From Actinophytocola sp. (lineage in GTDB: Bacteria > Actinomycetota > Actinomycetes > Mycobacteriales > Pseudonocardiaceae): a stretch of DNA of 64,000 nt. The stretch spans positions 1-64,000 of the forward strand of contig NZ_WHTD01000008.1 in the NCBI RefSeq assembly GCF_009379765.1. Reading direction: 5' to 3'. The number at the start of each line of letters is the position of its first letter. Position 1 is the first letter of the stretch. Made by a program: the position numbers and the translations under genes. The notes under the pieces were generated by a model. That model worked only from the letters and a program-made list of their open reading frames with translations, did not search any database and was not told where the DNA came from. Shown one piece after another: positions 8,091 through 15,323 of this stretch.

Positions 8091-9080
8091 TCAGCGCACC
8101 TGGACGGTGATCCCGTCGACGGCGGGCACGAGCTCGCCCACCACCGGGGCGCCCGGGATCTCGCCGGCGACCAGCAGGCCGCCCGAGGTCTGGGCGTCGG
8201 CGAGCAGCAGCAGGGTCAGCTCGTCGGTGTCGCCCTCGTCGAGGTGCGGGCGCACCCAGTCGAGGTTGCGCTTGGTGCCGCCCGGCACGAAACCCTCCCG
8301 CGCCGAGGACACCGCGCCGTCCAGGTAGGGCACCGCCTTCGCCGAGACCACCGCGGTCACCCCGCTCGCCCTGGCCATCTTGTGCAGGTGGCCGAGCAGG
8401 CCGAAGCCTGTGACGTCGGTCGCCGCGCGGAGTCCGGCGGCGACGGCGGCCGCGGCGGCGTCCCGATTGAGCGCCGCCATCGACTCGACCGCGTGCGCGA
8501 AGACCTCGCCGGTCTGCTTGTGCCGATTGTTGAGCACGCCGACGCCGAGCGGCTTCGTGAGGCTGATCGGCAGCCCCGCGGTCGCGGAGTCGTTGCGCAG
8601 CAGGCGATCCGGGTGCGCGGTACCGGTGACCGCGAGGCCGTACTTCGGCTCCGGGTCATCGATGGAGTGACCGCCGGCCAGGTGGCAGCCGGCCTCCCCG
8701 GTGACCGCCAGGCCGCCGCGGAGCACCTCGCTCGCGAGCTCGATCGGCAGCACGTCCCGTGGCCAGCCCAGCAGGTTCACCGCCAGCAGCGGCGTGCCGC
8801 CCATCGCGTAGATGTCCGACAGCGCGTTGGCCGCGGCGATCCGGCCCCAGTCGTAGGCGTCGTCGACGACCGGGGTGAAGAAGTCCGTTGTGGACAGAAT
8901 GGCGGTGTCCTCGTTGAGCCGCACCGCCGCCGCGTCGTCCCCGTCGTCCAACCCGACCAGCAGCTCGACGTCCGCCGGCCCGGTGCCGAGCAGGCCGCGC
9001 ACCATGTCCTCCAGCTCGCCGGGCGGGATCTTGCACGCGCACCCGCCGCCGTGGGCGTACTGGGTCAGCCGAACCGTCAT
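8091..9080 (-). CDS. selD: Selenide, water dikinase (selenophosphate synthase)
   Basis: 329 aa from ATG 9080; the track's 1021-aa ORF fuses it to antisense of selB. SelD makes selenophosphate from selenide and ATP, the Se donor for Sec-tRNA synthesis. Near the N-terminus 'YAHGGGCACKIPPGEL' is the conserved glycine-rich segment with the catalytic cysteine (Cys rather than Sec) and the following lysine. Further SelD/AIR-synthase motifs are 'TTDFFTPVVDD', 'ANALSDIYAMGG', 'GGHSIDDPEPKYG', 'TDVTGFGLLGHL' and the C-terminal 'DAQTSGGLL'. It is divergent from tRNA-Sec and selB, with about 50 bp between, making a compact Sec-machinery locus. Confidence 0.97.
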   Translation of the reverse strand: MTVRLTQYAHGGGCACKIPPGELEDMVRGLLGTGPADVELLVGLDDGDDAAAVRLNEDTAILSTTDFFTPVVDDAYDWGRIAAANALSDIYAMGGTPLLAVNLLGWPRDVLPIELASEVLRGGLAVTGEAGCHLAGGHSIDDPEPKYGLAVTGTAHPDRLLRNDSATAGLPISLTKPLGVGVLNNRHKQTGEVFAHAVESMAALNRDAAAAAVAAGLRAATDVTGFGLLGHLHKMARASGVTAVVSAKAVPYLDGAVSSAREGFVPGGTKRNLDWVRPHLDEGDTDELTLLLLADAQTSGGLLVAGEIPGAPVVGELVPAVDGITVQVR

Positions 9081-9113
9081 GTGTCGCACGATACCCGCGC
9101 GTGAGCCCAACGC

Positions 9114-9119
9114 TATACT
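9114..9119 (+). promoter_or_regulatory. Probable -10 element of the tRNA-Sec/selB promoter
   Basis: TATACT lies 8 bp before the first base of the tRNA in otherwise GC-rich sequence, a fitting -10 hexamer for transcription starting at or just before the tRNA. A clear -35 is not visible; selD starts on the other strand only 34 bp away. Confidence 0.5.
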
Positions 9120-9127
9120 CTCTATTC

Positions 9128-9223
9128 GGAGGCGTACGTGTTCCTGGTGGGCGCCGCGGTCTTCAAAACCGACGTGGCCCGGTATCCGGGCCAGGCAGGT
9201 TCGATTCCTGTCCGCCTCCGCCA
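9128..9223 (+). tRNA. selC: tRNA-Sec (anticodon TCA)
   Basis: A 96-nt tRNA including an encoded CCA. The acceptor arm GGAGGCG pairs with CGCCTCC, followed by discriminator G and CCA. The anticodon stem-loop has TCA at 9163-9165, which reads UGA. The long class-II variable arm is an 8-bp perfect stem, TGGCCCGG-TAT-CCGGGCCA. The T-arm is CAGG-TTCGATT-CCTG. The long variable arm, UCA anticodon and extended acceptor/T stack identify tRNA-Sec rather than a nonsense-suppressor tRNA. selB starts 22 bp downstream and may be co-transcribed. Confidence 0.97.
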
Positions 9224-9245
9224 TCTTTCCCCGAGGGGCCACACC

Positions 9246-11030
9246 ATGCACGTTCTCGCCACCGCCGGCCACGTCGACCACGGCAAGTCGACGCTGGTCC
9301 GCGCGCTGACCGGGATCGAGCCCGACCGGCTGGCCGAGGAGCGCCGCCGCGGCATGACCCTCGACCTGGGTTTCGCGTGGACCACGCTGCCCGGCGGCGA
9401 GACCGTCGCGTTCGTCGACGTGCCCGGCCACGAGCGGTTCATCTCCACCATGCTCGCCGGTGTCGGCCCGGTGCCCGGCGTGGTCGTCGTGGTCGCCGCG
9501 GACGAGGGCTGGCGGGCCCAGACCAGCGAGCACGTCGAGGTGCTCGACTCGCTCGGCGTGCGGCACGGCCTGCTCGTCGTCACCCGGGCCGACCTCGCCG
9601 ACCCCGCGCCGGCGCTGGCCTACGCGCGAGAGCGGCTGAGGCGGACGTCGCTCGGTGACGTCGAGGCACTCGCGGTCAGCGCGGTCACCGGCGCCGGCCT
9701 CGACGAGCTGCGCGCGGCGCTGTCCCGGCTGGTCGCCCGGCTGCCCGCGCCGGTCACCGACGGCCGGGTCCGGCTGTTCGTCGACCGCGCGTTCACCGTG
9801 CGGGGGAGCGGCACGGTCGTCACCGGCACGTTGGGTGCGGGCACGATCCACCAGAACGACCGGCTGCTGCTCGCCCCGGCCGGCACCGAGGTCCGGGTGC
9901 GCGGGCTGGAGTCGATGGGGGACAAGCACGACGACGTCGCGGCGGTCGCCCGGGTCGCGGTGAACCTGCGCGGGCTGCCGGTCGAGGACGTCCGCCGCGG
10001 GCACGTGCTGATCACGCCGGACCGCTGGGTGCTCACCGACATCGCCGACGTGCGGTTGACCTCGCTCGACCCGACCGACCTGCCCGGCGACCTGATGCTG
10101 CACATCGGCTCGGCCGCGGTGCCGTGCCGGGCGCGACCGTTCGGTGAGGACACCGCGCGGCTGCGGCTGGCCGCCCGGCTGCCGTTGGAGCCCGGGGACC
10201 GGGCGGTGCTGCGCGAGCCGTCGAGCCGGCTCACCACAGGGGTCGTCGTGCTCGACGTCGACCCGCCGGAGCTGCGCAGGCGCGGGGCCGCGCTGAACCG
10301 GGCGATCGAGCTGGAGGACGCCACCGGCCAACCGGACGTGCTGGTCGAGGTGGCCCGGCGGGGCAGCGTCACCCGCGAGTGGCTCGTCGCGCTGGGCGTG
10401 CTGGGCGGCGCCGACCCGGCGCCCGCCGAGCTGGTCGAGGTCGGCGAGCACCTCGTCGACCAGGACACCTGGCAGCGTTGGGGCAAGGAGCTCGCCGCCG
10501 CGGTCGACGCCCACCGCCAGTCGGCGCCGCTGGAACCGGGACTGCCGGCCAAGGCGGCCGCGCAGGCCATCGGCGCGCCGGACCTGCGGCTGGTCGAGGC
10601 CCTGGTCCGCGACTCGGGCGGCGCGCTGGTCGCCCGCGGCGGCCGGATCGCCCGGCCCGGTGCCGCCCCTGGTTTCAGCAACGCGGCCCGCCGCGCCCTC
10701 GACGACGTGTGCGCGCGGCTGGCGGCCGACCCGTTCGCGGCGCCGAGCGTGCCGGAGCTCGCCGAGGCCGGCCTGACCCGCGAGATCCTGGCCGCGGCCG
10801 CCGCGGCGGGCATGGTCCTGCGGCTGCCCGGCGAGGTGATCCTGCACCCGTCCGCGCCGCGGGCCGCCGTCGCCGCGCTCGCCGGCCTCGAGCAGCCGTT
10901 CACCCTGTCCGACGCCCGGCAGGCGCTGGGCACGACGCGGCGGGTGGCGGTGCCGCTGTTCGAGCACCTGGACGCCCTCGGCCTGACCACCCGCGTCGAA
11001 GCCACCCTCCGCCGAGTCACCGCCACCTGA
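9246..11030 (+). CDS. selB: Selenocysteine-specific elongation factor SelB
   Basis: 594 aa from ATG 9246; the track's earlier start lies inside the tRNA. The EF-Tu-like GTPase domain has the P-loop 'GHVDHGKSTL', the switch region 'RRRGMTLDLGFAW', 'DVPGHERF' and a 'TRAD' motif in the NKxD position. Domains II/III follow ('RLFVDRAFTVRGSGTVVTGT'). The C-terminal ~200 residues are a winged-helix array ending in 'EHLDALGLTTRVEATLRRVT', the part that binds the SECIS RNA. It delivers Sec-tRNA to UGA codons preceding a SECIS, and is needed for the four UGSC genes here. The 3' end is followed by a repeat array able to form hairpins. Confidence 0.97.
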   Translation: MHVLATAGHVDHGKSTLVRALTGIEPDRLAEERRRGMTLDLGFAWTTLPGGETVAFVDVPGHERFISTMLAGVGPVPGVVVVVAADEGWRAQTSEHVEVLDSLGVRHGLLVVTRADLADPAPALAYARERLRRTSLGDVEALAVSAVTGAGLDELRAALSRLVARLPAPVTDGRVRLFVDRAFTVRGSGTVVTGTLGAGTIHQNDRLLLAPAGTEVRVRGLESMGDKHDDVAAVARVAVNLRGLPVEDVRRGHVLITPDRWVLTDIADVRLTSLDPTDLPGDLMLHIGSAAVPCRARPFGEDTARLRLAARLPLEPGDRAVLREPSSRLTTGVVVLDVDPPELRRRGAALNRAIELEDATGQPDVLVEVARRGSVTREWLVALGVLGGADPAPAELVEVGEHLVDQDTWQRWGKELAAAVDAHRQSAPLEPGLPAKAAAQAIGAPDLRLVEALVRDSGGALVARGGRIARPGAAPGFSNAARRALDDVCARLAADPFAAPSVPELAEAGLTREILAAAAAAGMVLRLPGEVILHPSAPRAAVAALAGLEQPFTLSDARQALGTTRRVAVPLFEHLDALGLTTRVEATLRRVTAT

Positions 11031-11228
11031 GAACCCCGCGAGTCCAACCCCCAGGACCCGCGAGTCCAACCCCCAGGACCCGCGAGTCCAACGTTCCGGA
11101 CCCGCGAGTCCAACGCTCGGATCGGGGCTCGGCGACGGGCTCGGCGTGCCGGCCACCCGGCCGCGGCCCGGGCCGATCGCGAACAGGGGGACTCGCGGGT
11201 CGGGAGCGGGGGACTCGCGGGGTCTGGG
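11031..11228. repeat. 22-bp-period repeat array (core ACTCGCGGGTC / GACCCGCGAGT)
   Basis: Downstream of selB, AGTCCAACCCCCAGGACCCG-type units repeat every 22 bp four times (11041, 11063, 11085, 11107). After a spacer the reverse orientation (GGACTCGCGGGTC, GGACTCGCGG) appears twice. The opposite orientations can fold into a long hairpin, so the array may end selB transcription. Related arrays are at 14157, 36370 and 63660. Confidence 0.75.
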
Positions 11229-11269
11229 GCATTCGTCACAAGGCGACCACTGTTCGCAAGCCTTGGAAA

Positions 11270-11298
11270 GCTATAATATAGCGTCTACCATAGCCGCT
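11270..11298. promoter_or_regulatory. AT-rich box upstream of the first UGSC operon
   Basis: CTATAATATAG (11271-11281) is a perfect inverted repeat around one A and also gives a TATAAT -10. It continues into TATAGCGTCTACCATAG, which matches 55528-55544 (TATATCGTCTATCATAG) at 15 of 17 positions. It lies about 55-80 bp before the ATG of the hydratase gene. Probably promoter plus operator of the island regulon. Confidence 0.65.
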
Positions 11299-11351
11299 AC
11301 CGCCCTCGCGGCGAGGTCAGGACACACGGGCGCACGCGAACGGGAGGTCAG

Positions 11352-12548
11352 ATGAGCGACGACGACACGAATCCGGAGTACGGCAAGATCACCGACGAGG
11401 CCGTGGGCAAGCTCAAGGCCAGGCTGGGCAAGCGTTATCCGATCCAACAGCCGTACCTGCGGTACGTGAACCAGGACAGCATCGCGCACGTGGCGCGGAG
11501 CATCGGTGACGACAACCCGCTGTACGTGGATCCCAAGTACGCCACCACGACCCGCTACGGCAGGCTCGTCGCGCCGCCGGCGATCTACTACGCCGCCGCC
11601 TGGGGTAGCTGGGACCTGCGCCGCGGCCAGGGCCTGCCGGGCGTGCACGGCCTGCACTCCGGCGACCAGTGGCGGTACTTCCAGCCGCTGTTCGAGGGCG
11701 ACGAGCTGCACGCCACCAAGGAGCTCGTCCGCGCCGACCCGATGGAGGGACGGCTCGCCGGCAAGAAGATGTACATCCAGGCCGACGAGATCCGCTTCTA
11801 CAACCAGAAGGACGAGCTCGTCGCGGTCCAGGTCATGCCGGTGATCCGGGCCGAGCGCGAGGAGTCGAAGAAGCGCGGCAAGTACACCAAGATCCAGAAG
11901 TCGACGTACACGGACGAGGAGATCGCCCAGATCGACGCCGAGCTCGAGCGTGAGGTGGCGCGCGGTGGCACGCCGCGCTACTGGGAGAGCGTCGAGGTCG
12001 GCGAGGCCACCGAACCGGTGGTGAAGGGCCCGCTCACGCTGCCGGACATGGTGACGTGGCTGCAGGGCATCGGCTCGCCGCACGTGCGCAGCGGCAAGTA
12101 CTGGATGGAGTACCGCAAGTCCTCGCCGAAGGTGGCGGTGAAGGACCCGGTCACCGGCATCCCGCAGGCGGTGGAGCGGGTGCACTGGGACGACTTCATG
12201 GCAGCCGAGATCGGCATGCCGGCGGCCTACGACTACGGCTCCCAACGCGGCGGCTACGCGACGTACTTCGCCACCAACTGGGTGGGCGACGACGGCTGGG
12301 TGGCCGAGCTCGACTTCCAGTACCGCGGCATGTTCTTCAACGGCGACGTCTTCCGCATCAACGGAAAGGTCGTGGACAAGTGGCGCGGCGCGAAGACCGG
12401 AACCGGCTACGTCAAGGTCGAGTTCCACACCGTCAACAACCGCGGTGACGACATCATGCCGGGGACGGGGATCATGGCGCTCCCGTCCGAGAAGACCGGT
12501 CCCGTCGAGTTCCCGGTGGACGTCCGGGACGACGGCCGCGCCGAGTAG
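11352..12548 (+). CDS. Double-hotdog MaoC/FAS1-like dehydratase
   Basis: 398 aa; ATG follows GGGAGG by 5 nt. Two hotdog halves are apparent. The N-terminal half has 'YVNQDSIAHVARSIGDDNPL' and 'GLHSGDQWRYFQPLFEGDEL', as in FAS1-like/MaoC N-domains. The C-terminal half begins around 'YWESVEVGEATEPVVKGPLT' and contains 'DYGSQRGGY', 'WVAELDFQYRGMFFNGDVF' and 'NRGDDIMPGTGIMALPS', as in MaoC C-domains. Such proteins hydrate enoyl-CoA or dehydrate hydroxyacyl-CoA. It is the first gene of a three-gene operon with UGSC-1 (10-bp gap) and a UGSC-partner gene. This physically links the selenoprotein to CoA-thioester chemistry. Confidence 0.82.
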   Translation: MSDDDTNPEYGKITDEAVGKLKARLGKRYPIQQPYLRYVNQDSIAHVARSIGDDNPLYVDPKYATTTRYGRLVAPPAIYYAAAWGSWDLRRGQGLPGVHGLHSGDQWRYFQPLFEGDELHATKELVRADPMEGRLAGKKMYIQADEIRFYNQKDELVAVQVMPVIRAEREESKKRGKYTKIQKSTYTDEEIAQIDAELEREVARGGTPRYWESVEVGEATEPVVKGPLTLPDMVTWLQGIGSPHVRSGKYWMEYRKSSPKVAVKDPVTGIPQAVERVHWDDFMAAEIGMPAAYDYGSQRGGYATYFATNWVGDDGWVAELDFQYRGMFFNGDVFRINGKVVDKWRGAKTGTGYVKVEFHTVNNRGDDIMPGTGIMALPSEKTGPVEFPVDVRDDGRAE

Positions 12549-12557
12549 GAGAGGACC

Positions 12558-13103
12558 ATGACGCTGCACGTGTTCCGGCCGGTGCCGTTCGACGACCAGC
12601 AGCAGCTCCAGTTCGCCCGCCGGCTGGACACGTTGCGCGGCAAGCGGGTCGGCTTCATCGGCAACCTCAAGCCGAACTGCGACGTTCTGCTGCACACCAC
12701 CGAGGACCTGCTCGGTGCGCGGCAGGGGATCGCGGGCACGGTCTACCGCGAGAAGGCGAGCTGCAGCAGCGGCGCGCCGGTCGCGATGCTCGACGAGATC
12801 GGCGACACCTGCGACGCGGCCGTCGTCGCCCTCGGCGATTGAGGCTCCTGCACGTCGTGGAGTGTCCATGACGCCGTGGAGCTGGAGAAGCGCAACCTGC
12901 CGACGGTCACGATCGTCGGTGAGACGTTTCGGATGATCGCCGAGTACGAGAGCGAGGGCCTCGGGCTCGCCGGGCTGCCGCTCGCGATCGTCGAGTACCC
13001 GATGGGTGGCGTGCCGACCGAGGAGGCCGTCGCGCGGGCACATCGCGCGTTCGACCAGGTCCTGGCCGGGCTCACCGGTCCCGTCGGCAACGGAGGTACC
13101 TGA
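12558..13103 (+). CDS. UGSC family selenoprotein, copy 1 (Sec at TGA 12840-12842)
   Basis: Two track ORFs (12558-12842 and 12876-13103) are one 181-aa protein if TGA 12840 is read as Sec, residue 95. The joined sequence reads '...AAVVALGD-U-GSCTSWSVHDAVELEK...', and the same U-G-S-C context occurs in three other genes of this window. The first half has 'LRGKRVGFIGNLKPNCDVLL', suggesting an alpha/beta fold. The second half has 'LPTVTIVGETF'. A stem-loop 11 nt after the TGA is a good bacterial SECIS. ATG 12558 follows GGAGAGG, and the stop overlaps the next ATG (TGATG). Sec and Cys three residues apart suggest a selenenylsulfide redox centre. Function otherwise unknown. Confidence 0.92.
12843..12872 (+). 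promoter_or_regulatory. bSECIS stem-loop of UGSC copy 1
   Basis: Directly after TGA come 11 nt (GGCTCCTGCAC), then GTCGTGGA - loop GTG - TCCATGAC, an 8-bp stem (one G-T pair) at 12854-12872. The loop starts 19 nt after the Sec codon and opens with G, matching what bacterial SelB needs. The same design recurs in copies 3 and 4. Confidence 0.8.
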
Positions 13104-14152
13104 TGTCGTTCGCTGGCAAGGAGATCACCGGTGACCTGCTCGCCTACGACGACGTCGAGGCCATGGGCGAGGAGTTCTACGGCGAGAAGTGGACCGACGG
13201 CCTGCCGGTCGTAGCCCCGACCGCGGACCGCGTCGAGCGCATGCTCGGCGCGGCCGACGGCGGCGAGCTGCTGGGGACGATGCCGCCGCGGTGGCGGCGG
13301 ACGTTCGTGCACCACGTGGCGGTCAACGCGGTGCTCGCGGGGTGCCGGCCGGAGTATTTTCCCGTTGTGCTGGCGGGGGTTCGGGCGATCCTCGATCCCA
13401 GGCTGAACCTCTACGGGGTGCAGGGGACGACCAACCCGGCCGGCGTGATGCTGGTCGTGAACGGCCCGGCGCGGCTGGCGCTGGACGTCAACAGTGGCCA
13501 CAACCTCTTCGGCCAGGGCTGGCGCGCCAACGCCACCATCGGCCGCGCGATCCGGCTGTGCATGATCAATATCGGCGGCGGTCTGCCCGTGCTGGGCGAC
13601 ATGTCCACATTGGGCAACCCGAACAAGTACGGGTCGTGCATCGCGGAGAACGAGGAGGAAAGCCCGTGGGCTCCGTTCCATGTGGAGCGTGGCTTCGGTG
13701 CTGACGAGTCGGTGGTCACCGCGGCGGGCGTGACCGCGCCGCAGAACATCGCGATCCTGTCCCAAGACCCGGTCGCGATCCTCGACGGCATCGCCGGCGC
13801 GCTGATGAGCAGCGGGAGCAACCTGCTGCTGTTCACCGCGCAGCCCCTGGTGGTGATCGGCCCGGTGCACGCGAAGCACCTGGCTCGCAACGGCTACGAC
13901 AAGCCGTCGATCCGCCGGTACCTGTGGGAGCACGGCACGATCGAGCTGACCGGTGTGGGCGGCACCGACGGCAAGGCCATGCGCGAGTGGAAGGCGCGGT
14001 GCGTCCACGTCGAGGGCTCCCGGGAGTTCCTCCGCCCGTCGGTGACGCCCGAGGACATCGGGATCGTCGTGGCGGGCGGGAAGAGCGGGCCGCACAGCGC
14101 GGTGCTGCAGCCGTTCAACATCACCCAGCTGGTGAGCATGGCGGTGTCCTGA
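13103..14152 (+). CDS. UGSC-partner family protein, copy a
   Basis: 349 aa, ATG overlapping the UGSC-1 stop and preceded by GGAGG. The function is not established. Family landmarks shared by the paralogues here are 'WTDGLPVVAPT' near residue 30, 'AVNAVLAGCRPEYFPVV' (Cys81), 'GPARLALDVNSG', 'RANATIGRAIRL', 'NKYGSCIAENEEESPW' (Cys179) followed by 'FHVERGF', then 'GPVHAKHLARNGYDK' and a C-terminal 'GIVVAGGKSGPHSAV'. The two invariant cysteines could work with the UGSC Sec/Cys pair. No signal peptide or membrane helix. Translational coupling and the natural fusion at 17-19 kb argue that this family acts together with UGSC proteins. Confidence 0.85.
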   Translation: MSFAGKEITGDLLAYDDVEAMGEEFYGEKWTDGLPVVAPTADRVERMLGAADGGELLGTMPPRWRRTFVHHVAVNAVLAGCRPEYFPVVLAGVRAILDPRLNLYGVQGTTNPAGVMLVVNGPARLALDVNSGHNLFGQGWRANATIGRAIRLCMINIGGGLPVLGDMSTLGNPNKYGSCIAENEEESPWAPFHVERGFGADESVVTAAGVTAPQNIAILSQDPVAILDGIAGALMSSGSNLLLFTAQPLVVIGPVHAKHLARNGYDKPSIRRYLWEHGTIELTGVGGTDGKAMREWKARCVHVEGSREFLRPSVTPEDIGIVVAGGKSGPHSAVLQPFNITQLVSMAVS

Positions 14153-14156
14153 GCGG

Positions 14157-14212
14157 GGAACTCGCGGGTCGAGAATGGGGGACTCGCGGGTCCTGGGGGT
14201 TGGACTCGCGGC
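14157..14212. repeat. 22-bp-period repeat array
   Basis: Three units starting ACTCGCGGGTC or ACTCGCGG at 22-bp spacing follow the stop of the partner gene. The same core occurs at 11031, 36370 and 63660. It precedes a family A element. Confidence 0.7.
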
Positions 14213-14341
14213 TTGGCGCCAGCCTCGCACCGACCAACGCAAGCTCAGGGGACCGTGACGGCACCCAACCACCAACCGACAGCGATCCGCACCATCCGCT
14301 GGAACGCAACCAACACTTTTAATTCCGGGGAGGCGGACTAG
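14213..14341. mobile_element. MITE-like element family A, copy 1 (left end lost)
   Basis: It shares a ~125-bp body with 26556-26801, 30275-30450 and (inverted) 41928-42080: 'CTCAGGGGACCGTGACG', 'CCAACCACCAACC', 'GCAACCAACACTTTTAATTC' and the right end CGGGGAGGCGGACTAG. The left CTAG...TGTCCCATGGATC end is missing. The right end overlaps the 3' end of the ABC ATPase gene on the minus strand and supplies its last codons and stop. Confidence 0.75.
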
Positions 14342-15323
14342 CGAAGTGGCAGCGGGACGGGTGTCCGTGTGCCCCGCGGTCCTCCAGCTCCGGCACCTCC
14401 TCGGCGCAGATGTCGGCGGCCTTCCAGCACCTCGTCCGGAACGTGCATCCCGACGGCAGGTCGGTCGGGCTCGGCAGGTCGCCCTCGAGCAGGATCCGGT
14501 GCACGCTGTCGCGCTTCGACGGGTCCGGGATCGGCACCGCGGAGAGCAGCGCCTGGGTGTACGGGTGGGTCGGCCGCTCGTAGATGTCGTGCTCGTCGCC
14601 CAGCTCGACGATCTTCCCGAGGTACATCACCGCGACCCGGTCGGAGATGTGCCGCACCACGGACAGGTCGTGCGCGATGAACACATAGGACAGTCCGAAG
14701 TCGGCCTGGATGTCGGCCAGCAGGTTGATCACCTGCGCCTGCACGGAGACGTCCAGCGCGGACACCGGCTCGTCGCAGACGATCACCTCGGGGTCCAGTG
14801 CCAGGACCCGCGCGATGCCGATCCGCTGCCGCTGCCCGCCGGAGAACTGGTGCGGATACCGGTCCACGAACGAGGGATCCAGCCCGACCCGCTCCAGCAG
14901 CTCCCCGGCCCGTGCCCGGTGCTTGGCCCGCGGCACGATCCCGCGGTGGATCGCCCACGCCTCGGTCACGAGGTCGCCGACGGTCATCCTCGGGTTCAGC
15001 GACGCGTAGGGGTCCTGGAAGATGATCTGGATCTTGCGGCGCACCTCGCGCAGCTCGCGGCGGTTCATCGAGAACACGTCCCGCCCGCGGTAGAACACCC
15101 GGCCCTCGGTCGGCTCGTCCAGCCGCAGCAGCGTGCGGCCGAGCGTGGACTTCCCGCAGCCCGACTCCCCGACCAGCCCGAGCGTCTCGCCCTCGTGCAG
15201 CTCGAAGCTGACCCCGTTGACCGCCTTCACCTGGCCGGTGGTTCGCCGAACCCCGGTACCTTCCTTGATGGGGAACCACTTGACCACGTTCTCCACCCGC
15301 AGCACAGGCTCCTCAGCGTTCAC
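14319..15323 (-). CDS. Dipeptide/oligopeptide ABC transporter ATP-binding protein (DppF/OppF type)
   Basis: 334 aa from GTG 15323, overlapping the DppD-like gene by 11 nt. Walker A is '[13 protein letters not shown]', the signature '[13 protein letters not shown]', Walker B 'VIVCDEP'. A C-terminal oligopeptide-transporter extension has a cysteine cluster ('[16 protein letters not shown]'). Together with the DppD-like gene it forms the ATPase pair of a peptide/opine-type importer whose permeases are missing here but present at 52-55 kb. The last residues ('SPPPRN', stop TAA) are read from a family A repeat, so the native C-terminus has been replaced. Confidence 0.9.
   Translation of the reverse strand: MNAEEPVLRVENVVKWFPIKEGTGVRRTTGQVKAVNGVSFELHEGETLGLVGESGCGKSTLGRTLLRLDEPTEGRVFYRGRDVFSMNRRELREVRRKIQIIFQDPYASLNPRMTVGDLVTEAWAIHRGIVPRAKHRARAGELLERVGLDPSFVDRYPHQFSGGQRQRIGIARVLALDPEVIVCDEPVSALDVSVQAQVINLLADIQADFGLSYVFIAHDLSVVRHISDRVAVMYLGKIVELGDEHDIYERPTHPYTQALLSAVPIPDPSKRDSVHRILLEGDLPSPTDLPSGCTFRTRCWKAADICAEEVPELEDRGAHGHPSRCHFASPPPRN

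Noticed and set aside
8091-11156. 1021-aa minus-strand ORF in the track
   Set aside because: Only its last 329 codons are SelD. The rest is antisense to selB and the tRNA, with Arg/Gly-rich text typical of GC-rich shadow frames.
11031-11228. Possible CRISPR array (regularly spaced direct repeats)
   Set aside because: The period is only 22 bp with an ~11-bp core and near-identical intervening bases. Orientation flips within the array, and no cas genes are present. A REP-like repeat fits better.
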